Shown: positions 24,301 to 32,983 of the stretch, piece by piece
Layout of the letters: every line of letters starts with the position of its first letter
How positions within the stretch are numbered: position 1 is the stretch's first letter
From: Taibaiella koreensis
Lineage (GTDB): Bacteria; Bacteroidota; Bacteroidia; Chitinophagales; Chitinophagaceae
Direction: 5' to 3'
Length of the DNA: 64,000 nt
Assembly: GCF_003545715.1 (NCBI RefSeq)
Contig: NZ_QVNU01000007.1
Coordinates: 372,001 to 436,000 of the forward strand
Program-made: the position numbers and the translations under genes
Notes under the pieces: generated by a model
Databases searched by the model: none
Told to the model about the DNA's origin: nothing
What the model saw: the letters and a program-made list of their open reading frames with translations, nothing else

Positions 24301-25460
24301 GGTTGCAGCTCAATCCTGCTGCCGGAACCGGCATAGTGGTCGATAGCGTGTGCCCCCTTACCGGTTCGGTAGCCGGTATGGCGCTTAGCCAATTGGGTTA
24401 TAGCCAGGGCACCTGGTACCAGCTGCCTAATGTGCCAGCCAGCCAGGCGCAGCAATACCGGGTATTTTTCCATGCCACCAACTGCCAGCCGGGTACACTG
24501 GTAGCCCGTGCCGGCTGGAAATGCGATGGCTATTATCCCGATCCTTCCCAGGCGACCTGGACTTTGCCCGCCACCAACCTGACGTTCTCCCTGCAGCCCA
24601 GCCAGGTTCAATTCTCGATCGGCAGCCAGCCTACGCAGCCGATACCGATGTGCAGCACCGATAGTGTGGTGCTGGATATGAACAGCGCACAGGCGGCCAA
24701 TATCACTAGCCCTGCCATAAAGGTAACGGCGCCGCAGGGTATGACCCTGACGGTACCTTTTGAGGTTGAATATCCCTTCAACAGCGGCAACTGGCAGGGC
24801 ATTAATCCCGTATTGGCGGGCGGCAGCTATAGCATCGACCTGTCGCAGCATACCGGCATGGGGATCAATGGCCTGCCGGGTACCCTCTCCAATCCCGATG
24901 CTGAGGACAGGCAGGCCCGGCTAAAAGTCCGGTTCACTACTGATTGCTCTTTTGCCAGCGGAAGCCAACTGGCATTTGTGCTGCACGGTCAGCGGCCCTG
25001 TGGAGAGCCCGCGCCCGGCGATGGCGTTTCGCTGCGTAGCAACCCGGTCCATATCCTCGGCGCGCCACCGGTCGTCAGCAGTGCTGCGACACAAATCGAC
25101 ATTGCTGCTCCTTCTATAGGTTGCAGCAGCGGCACTACGGTAGACCTGACTATAACGCCGGTGGGCGCGCCATTGGGCGTAGATACAGCAGTATATCAGC
25201 TGCCGAAAGGAATACAATATGCCGGAAGCTTCACTCCGGGCGCCAATTGCACCGGCTGTGTGCTGGCCGAGGAAGTGCGGTCCGACGGCTTGACTTATCT
25301 TAGTGTAGGGCTACCGGTGGGGTCGCCTGCCAACACACCCATCCAGTTCAGCTATACTATTGCCACCGATGGTGCTACCTGTGGTTCCGATTCGATAGCA
25401 TGTACCGTCGAACGTTCGGTGATACCGCCCCCTGACTTGTGGCACAGTAATTTGCAGTAG
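21333..25460 (+). CDS. Giant secreted T9SS cargo protein, N-terminal part (frameshifted)
   Basis: 1,375 codons starting with a signal peptide (MKRTCVSFNSSLLVCVLFLLLSLAARAQ). The body is a long array of beta-rich, Cys-containing, Thr/Asn/Gly-rich domains resembling conserved repeat/DUF11-like adhesin modules, for example LSVTNLSGNVQVIQQQSSWDI near residue 960. The frame ends with PPPDLWHSNLQ just after a run of five C (25428-25432). Removing one base there joins it to the next frame through PPLTCGTVICSSSK. It has no sorting domain of its own, so it is probably the first part of one protein of about 1,680 residues. Confidence 0.8.
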   Translation: MKRTCVSFNSSLLVCVLFLLLSLAARAQIFITYPTPAQGLTRQLDSSLLTVNVAFAAACNNAAVNIRFPAGVNYIPGSVAKTGGSASVGITATGSSLSSPTFSITGVTGVSDITFTIRRKALCNAPAGSKDTVMVTGDCGTQTENTGTVNSYAIISPSLTMPAVAPLNNAVNSAMITRTLSVINGGNGCLDTLYFFIRYPSSGMQLQSLTANGNTITSYRSNGDTLFFKASGAELSANGGLCNGGTVAFTETATIKRCNTTTTFGARWGHADDATACQTVTATGTMNMAPITVSTNVTFNASQEMATCGQSVFDLTYVNGNTANDTTPGGRIFNVIPTYTLGGAEGIDSIRLYMGAATMSNAIPYTQSGSTYQIPMSFLSADPDGPGGLQDLDGDGQYDDLVRGGSFRLRYYMHFGCGANMLARPQSRLNYTDNCGTLKQGQGSIGDTGFPDMIYGSTFNPRSRNALYPTVISPGAPFTIVVNQSMQSNWLPFPAPTNTSYFSLLLPPGLSLSGTGNITRNGGAVPAGQVSVHAAAVPLAPDTLVVVAGTGFTAGNFSIDLVNNGAATTITSGSSNDYVADNSCNCKITGLPLQLYNIAVVQPPGCPDMIANNGALFARKTFGYTNNTMTTRVAAAAVTGLAAITVAQSDSFTLSQGGVNHGSRSNAYYNFQVRKENSANLVTYGRGIFYIRNGLGQISSCVMPAPADSSTAMLQRLVWNLSGCLPPGGLAEGDSVWTEVYYRLEEARSSTRTAVDSTASYFFSRSGGAQDTLQICNRSPFYFYAVKPVLTSNFNAGFATAPVCGAVPGSPAFGYGFAEGDLYPGEFRPSVIIDSMRTTLPAYYNFGSPMPLNYTAAGALTVNVATTVAGNMIRATNPGPGNPGYWAPADIGDQSAQGSYGRIANFLIRASSQGAGQAGQNMTVTYYVRRNAYADQPVTDVIAQNVFIHLTQQPQLSVTNLSGNVQVIQQQSSWDISVSNTGPNASPNTWLQLNPAAGTGIVVDSVCPLTGSVAGMALSQLGYSQGTWYQLPNVPASQAQQYRVFFHATNCQPGTLVARAGWKCDGYYPDPSQATWTLPATNLTFSLQPSQVQFSIGSQPTQPIPMCSTDSVVLDMNSAQAANITSPAIKVTAPQGMTLTVPFEVEYPFNSGNWQGINPVLAGGSYSIDLSQHTGMGINGLPGTLSNPDAEDRQARLKVRFTTDCSFASGSQLAFVLHGQRPCGEPAPGDGVSLRSNPVHILGAPPVVSSAATQIDIAAPSIGCSSGTTVDLTITPVGAPLGVDTAVYQLPKGIQYAGSFTPGANCTGCVLAEEVRSDGLTYLSVGLPVGSPANTPIQFSYTIATDGATCGSDSIACTVERSVIPPPDLWHSNLQ

Positions 25461-25467
25461 TAGTAAA

Positions 25468-26379
25468 ATGATCATCGGCAGCGCCTTTTCTGAGCCGATA
25501 GCGATCAACAAACCGGACCTGGTATTGTCCGCTGCCCAAAGGATCTCGGGCAATTGGATGCCCGGTCAGCAAGGGGAGGCAGCCTTTACGTATGCCAATA
25601 ACGGTACGCTTTCGGCGCCGGCCGGCACCTACCAGGCCGAATTCTTCTGCGATCCGGTGGCGGCGCCCTTTTTTACGGCGATACTTTCCAAAGCGGTAGC
25701 TCCGGGTGCTTCACAAACAGATACTGTAAACCTGACCTTCCCGGCCAGCGGATGCAGCAACCAGTCGGCAATTACCATTAAAGTGCGGCCGCTGACTGCC
25801 GGCAATACAACACAATGTTTGTGCGCCGAAAGGTCGGCGGTATTCAGTACGCCGCTGCCCGTAAGCCTGCAAACTTTTGTCGCGAAGGCTGAACAATGTA
25901 CGGCACTCCTGGCCTGGACCACGGGCACGGAGGTGAACGCCGGCCGTTTTGACATTCAATATTCGACCGACGGCCGGTTATTCGAGACCATAGGCAATGT
26001 TTCCTACCAATACCCCGGAACCGGCGGCGATTATGCTTATACTTATGTTTTGTCTGGAGAACATAACTTTTTCCGGCTATCGATGGTTGACCGTGATGGA
26101 ACGGCAATATTAAGCCGGACAGTTGCGGTACCGGCCCATTGCGCTGCAGAGATCGGGATCAGTCCTAATCCGACGAGCGACGACATCCATATCAACGGAT
26201 TGCAGGCAGGCGATAGGCTTTATCTCTATGGCATCGAAGGCAAATTGCTGGTGTCGTTTAAGGCTAAGAGAAAAAGAGAAACCCTGCCTATGCATACCCT
26301 GACGCAGGGTTTTTACCTCCTTAAAGTATTTAACAGCACAGGACAGGTAAAGGCTACCTTTAAAGTAAACAAGCTATAG
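25468..26379 (+). CDS. C-terminal part of the giant secreted protein, with T9SS type A sorting domain
   Basis: 303 codons from an internal ATG. The same frame reads upstream without a stop through TCGTVICSSSK to the C5 run of the preceding frame. It contains a further CARDB-like beta domain (KPDLVLSAAQRISGNWMPGQQG), then the familiar TPLPVSLQTFVAKAEQCTALLAWTTGTEVNAGRFDIQYS module and a type A sorting domain (ISPNPTSDDIHINGL...GFYLLKVFNSTGQVKATFKV). It lacks a signal peptide, so it cannot be secreted by itself. It is best read as the end of the preceding gene after a +1-type frame change. Confidence 0.8.
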   Translation: MIIGSAFSEPIAINKPDLVLSAAQRISGNWMPGQQGEAAFTYANNGTLSAPAGTYQAEFFCDPVAAPFFTAILSKAVAPGASQTDTVNLTFPASGCSNQSAITIKVRPLTAGNTTQCLCAERSAVFSTPLPVSLQTFVAKAEQCTALLAWTTGTEVNAGRFDIQYSTDGRLFETIGNVSYQYPGTGGDYAYTYVLSGEHNFFRLSMVDRDGTAILSRTVAVPAHCAAEIGISPNPTSDDIHINGLQAGDRLYLYGIEGKLLVSFKAKRKRETLPMHTLTQGFYLLKVFNSTGQVKATFKVNKL

Positions 26380-26906
26380 CAAGAGCATGGTGTCTCACAC
26401 AGAAGCGGGCTGCACGGATTTTTCCGGGCAGTCCGCTTCGTTCTGCCAGATAGGTTCATTGTCTCTTTAACGGAGGAAGGGCTTAAACGCCGGTTGGTCT
26501 CCGCTGAAGTCTGTCCCTGGCTGTAATAACAGATTTGAGTAATGCAGGATGAAACAGTGCAGCATATCTCTGCCGCTTCATGCTCCGGATAGTCTGCTGC
26601 CCGGTGCCGGCAATGCCGGCTTCTTTCCGGTGTTTTCTTATCTCCCCGTATTTCCTTGCATGTGTTTTATCGTTAATGCTACCCGCATTTTCATGTTGGA
26701 GCGTATTGGTTTTGTTTTCGAAGATGAAAATGTGTTAAATGAAATGTGTTCATTGTCAAGACTATCTTTGTCCTTTTTTTTGTCCTCTTGGTTGTCTTAC
26801 GCTTTGTCTATACCTGTTCCCAACAAATGATGTCTTCGATGAATAAATTCACAAGACACAATTTATGATTTGTAACCGGCAACCCTTCAGCCTAAATCTT
26901 TCACGC
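26380..26906. other. Intergenic region, terminator only
   Basis: A hairpin terminator follows the preceding gene at 26402-26439. The rest of these roughly 500 bases shows no supported gene or regulatory motif. A short plus-strand frame at 26549-26830 has no coding character. Confidence 0.5.
26402..26439 (+). terminator. Hairpin terminator after the giant T9SS protein
   Basis: Arms 26402-26417 and 26424-26439 pair over 16 positions with one mismatch and one G-U around a T-rich loop. The downstream T run is poor. Confidence 0.5.
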
Positions 26907-28826
26907 ATGACTCGGTCTTTTTTTCTCTTTTGGGCATTATTTGCAGCAGGTCTTTCCCTGCATGCACAGAACAGCTGTAACGGTGTATGGGGTCAGTTCC
27001 TGGTCAACCAGACCTTTGGCCAGGGAACAGCGACGGATACCTGGTACGGACCATTGAGCGCCTATGCGCCCGGCGCCTCGACCTCCACGACCTTTGTAGG
27101 CGCCGCCGGTCCTGTAGGCGGTGTGTTGAGCGATGGCTTTTCGGGCCTGGCTAAGCTCCCCTCCGCCAGCGGACAAGGCAACTGGGTATCGACGCCCGAT
27201 CATACCGGCAATACCAATGGCCTGATGTTCCTCATCAACGCACCCTCCACTGCTGCTACCGTCTTCTTTGAATATGTGATGGATAACCTTTGTCCCAATA
27301 CGACATTAAAGCTCTCGGTATGGATACTGAATGCCAATGATCCTTCGCTGATCACCAATCCTATTTACCAATATCCCAATATGACGCTTAAGGCCGTTGA
27401 CGGGGTTACCAACGCGGTGCTGGGTACCGCCGAATCGGGTGATGTGGCCGCCGATGAAGCCTGGCACCAATACTCGATCGTATTCAACAACGGCACCAGC
27501 ACCAGCATTAAGCTACAGCTGGTCAACAACTCTGTCGGTTCGGGCTGGGGCAACGACCTGGCTATTGACGACATTACTGTGCAACCCTGTGTACCCGAAT
27601 CCCACATATTGCCCAAGCTGGACGAGACCGTTTGCCAGAATACGGTCATCGATTTTGATGCCAATGTGATCAACAGCCCTTATAATCCGGCAGAGTATCA
27701 ATGGCAGTACACTTCAGATAACGGCGTTACCTGGCAAAACCAGGGGCCACCGAGCGCGGGTACCCACTATTCCTTCAATACAACCGGTCTTGCGCCGGGA
27801 ACTTACATGGTGCGGTTTATGACCGGGCCACAGGGGCTTACCGGCAATTATAATTGCGTCGCTGTAAGCGATACCAGCATTATCGAAGTGGCGGAGTTCC
27901 CACATACGACCATAGATGCATCGGTATGCGCGGGCGTCGCCTATGAATTTTACGGCCGCTACCTGGGGGTTTCGGGGAGCTACGATACCTTGATCAAAAG
28001 CGGGCCGGCCGATATCTGCGGTACGCTTTATACCTTAAATCTTACGGTAAAGCCACTACCTTTTGTCGACATTGCCGGCGACCGCAGCCGCGATCTTTGT
28101 ATGGGCGATACCCTGCAGCTGGCTGTAGGTAACCCGGATGCCGGCGCCACCTACCAATGGCTGAACGAGCGCATACCCATCGAAGGGGAGACAGGCAGTG
28201 TATACAAAATTATTGCAGGCGGCAACTACCGCGTAGCCGGCCTGCTCGACGGTTGCGCCGACACTTCTCTAAGGGTAAAAGTGACCGAAAGGGAGGTACC
28301 TGAAGCCGCAATCCGCTACGACGCCATCTCGCTATGCACTTACGATACGCTGGTATTCGAGGCTGTGCCGCAGGCTGCAGGTTCCTACTACAATTGGGAG
28401 CCGGCCAAAGCGTTTCGCCTGTTGGGCGGAGAAGAAGGGATAAGCGTACAGGGTACCTTTAAGGAGAGCCAGAAGGTATACCTTACGGTATACAGCCCCT
28501 ACGGTTGCCATGCTGTCGATTCGGTACTGGCCCTGGTGCATCCCTGTTGCCAGGCCCTGGTACCGACGGCATTCAGTCCCAACGGCGATGGTCTTAACGA
28601 TTACTTTAACCCGGCCCTGAAGCCCGGCCAGTTGCTGCTTACCCTGAAAGTATTTGATCGTTACGGGAAGCTGGTGTATGACAACGACAATATACAAAAG
28701 GGATGGAACGGCAGCTACAGGAATGGGACTGCAGCCAATGCAGGCACCTATATGTATATGATGAGTTATACCTGCGACGATAAAAAAGTGTATGAGCTGA
28801 GGGGCGATCTTACCTTGCTACGATAG
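26907..28826 (+). CDS. Secreted protein with T9SS type B (gliding-type) sorting domain
   Basis: 639 residues from the ATG at 26907. That start places the signal peptide (MTRSFFLFWALFAAGLSLHAQ) at the N terminus; a frame to 26865 adds 14 unlikely residues. Residues about 20-230 look like a jelly-roll/carbohydrate-binding-type beta domain (NQTFGQG...TWYGPLSAYAPG ... WGNDLAIDDITV). Ig-like modules follow. The C terminus is a CHU_C/type B sorting domain (LVPTAFSPNGDGLNDYF...FDRYGKLVYD...GWNGSYRNG...GTYMY). It should be exported and surface-attached or released by the T9SS. It is convergent with the TPR-LuxR gene, four bases apart. Confidence 0.85.
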   Translation: MTRSFFLFWALFAAGLSLHAQNSCNGVWGQFLVNQTFGQGTATDTWYGPLSAYAPGASTSTTFVGAAGPVGGVLSDGFSGLAKLPSASGQGNWVSTPDHTGNTNGLMFLINAPSTAATVFFEYVMDNLCPNTTLKLSVWILNANDPSLITNPIYQYPNMTLKAVDGVTNAVLGTAESGDVAADEAWHQYSIVFNNGTSTSIKLQLVNNSVGSGWGNDLAIDDITVQPCVPESHILPKLDETVCQNTVIDFDANVINSPYNPAEYQWQYTSDNGVTWQNQGPPSAGTHYSFNTTGLAPGTYMVRFMTGPQGLTGNYNCVAVSDTSIIEVAEFPHTTIDASVCAGVAYEFYGRYLGVSGSYDTLIKSGPADICGTLYTLNLTVKPLPFVDIAGDRSRDLCMGDTLQLAVGNPDAGATYQWLNERIPIEGETGSVYKIIAGGNYRVAGLLDGCADTSLRVKVTEREVPEAAIRYDAISLCTYDTLVFEAVPQAAGSYYNWEPAKAFRLLGGEEGISVQGTFKESQKVYLTVYSPYGCHAVDSVLALVHPCCQALVPTAFSPNGDGLNDYFNPALKPGQLLLTLKVFDRYGKLVYDNDNIQKGWNGSYRNGTAANAGTYMYMMSYTCDDKKVYELRGDLTLLR

Positions 28827-28830
28827 GCCG

Positions 28831-30687
28831 CTAGCGGCTGTCCATCCGCTTGAAGATCTCTTCTTCCGTGATGCCCAGCTTTTTAAACAACCTTAGTTTT
28901 GTTTTCCTTACCGAATCAGGCGAGATGCCCAGGGCACTCGCCTTTTCGTTTATCGACAAGCCTATTTTGGAGAGTGCCAGCAGGCGTATCTCTGCATTGG
29001 TAAGGCCGGGAAAATGCTGTTCGAGATGTGCAAAGAACTGGGTATGGATCTGGCCGAAGGTCTTCTTGAAATCGCGCCAGTCATCCTCTGTCAATATGGT
29101 GGCCTGCTGCAGCTTGTGCAGGATCTCATCGTTCTGCTGCTGGTCGTAGCCCGACGTCTGGTTGAGCAATGCCAGTTCGTGCTTTGTCTCTTCCAGAAGC
29201 TTGCTTTTTTGCTTCAGGGTACTGATGTAGGTATCGAGCAGTTGCCGGGCATTGCCCAGTTGTCTTTTGGTGTGTGTTTTTTCTGCCTGAACCCGTCTGA
29301 CCAATTGCCAGCCCGCCAGCGCCATTAGCACCACAATAATAATCACGCCCTTTCGCTCGGTACGGTGCCGCCTGCTTTCGCTTTCCAGCAATTTGATATT
29401 GGCCTGGAGCTTTTCCGCCTCCAGCTTGCTTTTTACCCTGTCCGCAGCCACAATGTCCATTTCCTTTGCAGCCTTCTCCTGGTAATAGAGAAAGGAGTCT
29501 ACGAAACGGATGGCTTTTGTTGCATCCCTGCCTTTGTTGATCTCGAAGAGGTTGAAGTAATATCCGGCATACACCTTGTTTTCATTGGCGGCAAACACAA
29601 GGGGTGCGGCATCCTGTAGTATTTTATCGGCGGAGTCCTTTTCCGAAAGGGCCAGGTATATTTTCGCGATATCGATGCTGGCCCTGGCGGCGCTGGCGAT
29701 CTGCTGTGTTGCCTCGCTTATCTGCACATCCCGGTACAGGTAGGGTAGCGCCTCCCGGTATTGTTTTTTACGGAACAGGAGCTCGCCTATATTACCGCTT
29801 ACGATACCGGTCCAGTCGGCGACGTGCGCCTTGTCGGCCAGTTTGAAGGCGTATTGGAAATAATACCCGGCGGAGTCGTAATTACCCATCTGGCGATAAC
29901 ACAAGGCAATCGTATTATAGGCATCGACTACTTCCCTCATTTCTACCGTGCGCTGAAACTTTATGCCTTCCAGCAGGAAAGCAAGGGCGTTCTCATAGTC
30001 GGAGAAAGAATAAAATGTGTTGCCCAGCATGGCATACAGTTCGAAGGTATTGGGAAATGCGGCAAGGCCTTTTTCTGCCGCCATCTCTTTGGCACGGATG
30101 ATGTATTCAAAGCCTTTGGAATAGGCCGGGGTTTTACTGAGCGTATACCCTTTGAAGAACATGGCTTCAATGTATAAAATATCGGAACATTTGGGCTGTG
30201 CCAGCACTTCGTCGAAAAAAGGAAGACAGGTTATTGACCTGAATTTATTATTGGCGTCCAGCAGGAAACGGTATTTACCCTTCAGGAAAATGACGGTAGT
30301 GCGCAAGGGGCACGATTTCCTGGCTTCTGCTATCTGCATCATGCCGTCCAATCTGGCTAAAGCCGTTGCGGAATCGGCATATTGGAGCTCATCGCTGAAA
30401 AGGCGAAAGCTATAACCGATCAAAGCATCGTCTTCCAGGCGACTGAGCGAATCGGAAGGATTGCTGCGCGCGATAACGGTTTTACAGAACAACAGACAAA
30501 TAACCAGTAAAAGCAACGGAGCCTTTTTCTCGATGATCTTTGAGCAGGTATAAAATGCCCTTGACGGCTCCTGCCTGGCAAGGATAAGTATCCTGGCACA
30601 AAGGCCGGCTGAGTAGCTTTCTTTGTGCTGATGGAAAAGGATAGATGCCCGGCGCCGGACCAGTGAAGTAGCGTTTAAAGAAAACAT
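28831..30687 (-). CDS. Membrane-anchored TPR protein with LuxR-type HTH
   Basis: 618 residues from the ATG at 30687. A longer frame to 30795 lacks a better start. Near residue 60 a hydrophobic segment (KKAPLLLLVICLLFCKTVIA) acts as signal or anchor. Then come TPR repeats (NTFYSFSDYENALAFLLEG, AYNTIALCYRQMGNYDSAGYYFQYAF, about residues 210-370), a membrane helix (GVIIIVVLMALAGWQLV, about 445-462), a coiled coil, and a C-terminal LuxR/sigma-4-like HTH (LTNAEIRLLALSKIGLSINEKASALGIS...). This layout suggests sensing outside and DNA binding inside. The neighbouring T9SS cargo genes are plausible targets, by context only. Confidence 0.8.
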   Translation of the reverse strand: MFSLNATSLVRRRASILFHQHKESYSAGLCARILILARQEPSRAFYTCSKIIEKKAPLLLLVICLLFCKTVIARSNPSDSLSRLEDDALIGYSFRLFSDELQYADSATALARLDGMMQIAEARKSCPLRTTVIFLKGKYRFLLDANNKFRSITCLPFFDEVLAQPKCSDILYIEAMFFKGYTLSKTPAYSKGFEYIIRAKEMAAEKGLAAFPNTFELYAMLGNTFYSFSDYENALAFLLEGIKFQRTVEMREVVDAYNTIALCYRQMGNYDSAGYYFQYAFKLADKAHVADWTGIVSGNIGELLFRKKQYREALPYLYRDVQISEATQQIASAARASIDIAKIYLALSEKDSADKILQDAAPLVFAANENKVYAGYYFNLFEINKGRDATKAIRFVDSFLYYQEKAAKEMDIVAADRVKSKLEAEKLQANIKLLESESRRHRTERKGVIIIVVLMALAGWQLVRRVQAEKTHTKRQLGNARQLLDTYISTLKQKSKLLEETKHELALLNQTSGYDQQQNDEILHKLQQATILTEDDWRDFKKTFGQIHTQFFAHLEQHFPGLTNAEIRLLALSKIGLSINEKASALGISPDSVRKTKLRLFKKLGITEEEIFKRMDSR

Positions 30688-30861
30688 AGTGATCAGGGCG
30701 AAAGTAAAAAAATGTTTCGATAATACGCCGCGTATCTGTATCGCCAATGACCCGGGCTGCCGCGCAGATACAGGAGCTTCAGACAAGCAATGCATTTTAC
30801 AGACGGCATCTTGTAACCGTTACGAAGCCAATTGTTATTCCGTGCTTTGTTCCGAAAACAA

Positions 30862-30893
30862 AATACCCTGTGACCAGCCGGTCACAGGGTATT
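30862..30893 (-). terminator. Terminator of the 566-residue T9SS protein gene
   Basis: A perfect 14-bp stem (AATACCCTGTGACC / GGTCACAGGGTATT) with an AGCC loop. On the minus strand it is followed by TTGTTTT. Confidence 0.8.
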
Positions 30894-30932
30894 GCATTAA
30901 TGGGGCTATTGGGCTACCTGCAGTTAACCGGC

Positions 30933-32633
30933 TTAGTGAATACTTATTTTACGCACTTCTGAGCTTTGGTCGGCATAACCGATGCGGACAACATAAATGC
31001 CTGGTACCAGGATGTGGGCAAAGTGCTGTTGAAAGTTGCTGCTATTGATATTCCCGGCTGTCAACAGGCAGCGGCCGTCGATAGAGAGCAGCTGCACGGT
31101 AGCAATGGCTTTGTCTGTTGTTATGCGAAGGTGTTCGGTATTCATTTGTACGGTGCTGGCACTTTGAAGCAGGAAGCCGGTATTATCCGGCGCCGTGCCG
31201 CGTTGTTCGGTTTCACATTCAGGGATCGCTTCCACGCGGACATCGCTCACTTTAACCATATCCAAGGTAGCGGCATTGTAGGAGCCGTATGTGGTTATAT
31301 TGATATCATCTGTACGCTCCCGTAAGGTATTATCGGCCACTTTAAGCTCGTATAGATCGGTGCAGGACATTTCGCCTATAGTAGAAGCATTACCTGTGCC
31401 AAACTTGAAACCATGCTGTTGGTTGAAGCGGTCGGCAGCAAATGTGTAGATACTCCCCGGATCATCGGTGGTGTTGGGGGCACCATCTCCTTGTGTAATG
31501 CCAATACCGGAGAAGTGCCATATGTTGGCTTTATTGATGTCTCCGTTAAGCAAATTATAGTGTAAGGTGCTTATCTGTCCTTCATGATCGCTGAAATTGA
31601 GGTGTAGCGCGCTCACAATAAAGTAATCCATGCCAGTGTATCCCTTGATACCATGGCCATCGTGACCCATGCTCATACGCCATTTGCCGCCTGTCAGGTG
31701 ATAAGCCCTTCTCCAATTACGTGTGGTCGGATCTGTTTTCTGCTGTATGCACATATCGCCATCTGCATCCATAAAAGCCATGGAGAGCTGATACTGGCTG
31801 CCATTGTTAGCATAAGATCCGTTCATCTGTACGCCGGCTACTTCATCGGTCCCCGTTAGCGATAGGAGATTATACTGTTCGTATTTGTTACCCCAATTGC
31901 AGAAAGCTATGGATTTGCCCTGTGCTATGCCGGTACCATAGAAGGATGTTTTCGTGCCCGGATTGATAAAGCCATAATGATCTAAACGCAAATAATAAAC
32001 GGATTTGTATTGTTCCGGGAGAAGTGATGCCGGGTTGTATTGTAATACCTTGTACTGAGCCGTAACAGGGTTGAACAACAATTCCATTACACTTTGTTTA
32101 CCGTCTTTTTTTACTGTACAGAGTACATGCAGCTCAGCGTGATTTGCATCCATGATGACATCAAAAGCACGGAGTAAAGTAAACCCGGAAGGTAAAGCCT
32201 TAAGTTCCCAGGCTTTGTCGAGATTGCCGTTAATCCTGTTGTAATACAGTATGGCTGCACTTCTTACCGTGCCCGATACTACCTTTTCCGCAAGTAAAAA
32301 GAAGGACGTACCCACGACGCCCGATACTTGCAGCTTACGTGCCACAAGCTGTTCGCTGGTGCTATTCAGGCGATAATGCGTGGCATAGCTCATACTACCC
32401 GTTGCGCCCCGGAAGCGCATGGTACCGATGGCCGTATTGCCACTGGGGAGGTCGAGGTTGTAAGCGTCCAGCGTTTCGGCCAGGGTAGCATTATTCTGCT
32501 CCCAGGCAGCATGGTCGGCAATACGGGTGTATTTGTCGCCGTTGATCTTAATGTAATAACTCTGGGCCTGGGCGGCAATACCGGCCGTCAGTAATTGAAG
32601 GGCTATCAGCCGGGGGATCATGGTAGATCTCAT
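30933..32633 (-). CDS. Secreted protein with T9SS type A-like sorting domain
   Basis: A 566-residue protein with a signal peptide (MIPRLIALQLLTAGIAAQAQ after MRST; the Met at 32621 is an alternative start). The body is beta-rich with regularly spaced Tyr/Asn-rich strands and resembles a propeller-like fold (SVYYLRLDHYGFINPG, KSIAFCNWGNKYEQYNLL, GSQYQLSMAFMDADGDMC). The C terminus (LLSIDGRCLLTAGN...LVPGIYVVRIGYADQSSEVRKISIH) is a type A sorting domain. No enzyme motif is recognised. Two dyads lie just upstream and could control it. Confidence 0.75.
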   Translation of the reverse strand: MRSTMIPRLIALQLLTAGIAAQAQSYYIKINGDKYTRIADHAAWEQNNATLAETLDAYNLDLPSGNTAIGTMRFRGATGSMSYATHYRLNSTSEQLVARKLQVSGVVGTSFFLLAEKVVSGTVRSAAILYYNRINGNLDKAWELKALPSGFTLLRAFDVIMDANHAELHVLCTVKKDGKQSVMELLFNPVTAQYKVLQYNPASLLPEQYKSVYYLRLDHYGFINPGTKTSFYGTGIAQGKSIAFCNWGNKYEQYNLLSLTGTDEVAGVQMNGSYANNGSQYQLSMAFMDADGDMCIQQKTDPTTRNWRRAYHLTGGKWRMSMGHDGHGIKGYTGMDYFIVSALHLNFSDHEGQISTLHYNLLNGDINKANIWHFSGIGITQGDGAPNTTDDPGSIYTFAADRFNQQHGFKFGTGNASTIGEMSCTDLYELKVADNTLRERTDDINITTYGSYNAATLDMVKVSDVRVEAIPECETEQRGTAPDNTGFLLQSASTVQMNTEHLRITTDKAIATVQLLSIDGRCLLTAGNINSSNFQQHFAHILVPGIYVVRIGYADQSSEVRKISIH

Positions 32634-32683
32634 AAGTTTTGAATGTTGGTTTGGTGGTGAAAATGTAATATACTTTTTTTAAA

Positions 32684-32697
32684 ATGATTATAATCAT
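32684..32697. promoter_or_regulatory. Perfect 14-bp palindrome upstream of a T9SS gene
   Basis: ATGATTATAATCAT is self-complementary and lies about 50 bases before the start of the minus-strand T9SS gene, next to a degenerate -7 box (TACATTTT, 32660-32667). Confidence 0.35.
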
Positions 32698-32699
32698 AT

Positions 32700-32728
32700 A
32701 TTGTACAGGCGACAACTTGCTGTACAAT
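32700..32728. promoter_or_regulatory. 9-bp inverted repeat upstream of a T9SS gene
   Basis: ATTGTACAG and CTGTACAAT are perfectly complementary, separated by 11 bases, immediately beside the 14-bp palindrome. They are candidate operator half-sites. Confidence 0.35.
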
Positions 32729-32856
32729 AGTGATTAACTCTTAGACGGTAACCAAACTCCCGTTCTTAGTCAAGGAAAAAAAAATCTGCACTGGCTAAAG
32801 AATTGCGGCGGGATGGTATCCGGAGGACGGAACGGCAATCGGGATAGGAGTTTTTA

Positions 32857-32912
32857 AAAAAAGAGGCTGTCTCCTACACTTGCTTGCGCAAACATAGGAT
32901 ACAGTCTCTTTT
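32857..32912 (-). terminator. Terminator of the aldo/keto reductase gene
   Basis: A long stem (AAAAGAGRCTGTNTCCTA type arms, two imperfect pairs) around an 18-base loop. On the minus strand TTTTTAAAAA follows. It lies about 70 bases beyond the reductase stop codon. The rest of the 350-base gap holds the two dyads upstream of the T9SS gene. Confidence 0.65.
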
Positions 32913-32983
32913 GGGACGCAGCATGCTCTTTACATGAATGATCGCAATCGCTCTTTGTTGCAGTCCAGTAGTGTCCGGCGCTT

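Noticed and set aside
24066-24851. 261-codon minus-strand frame inside the giant secreted protein
   Set aside because: Shadow frame in a G+C-rich repetitive gene; Arg/Gly/His-rich translation without motifs.
26549-26830. 93-codon plus-strand frame before a T9SS gene
   Set aside because: Composition is unlike real proteins, with no start signal or family.
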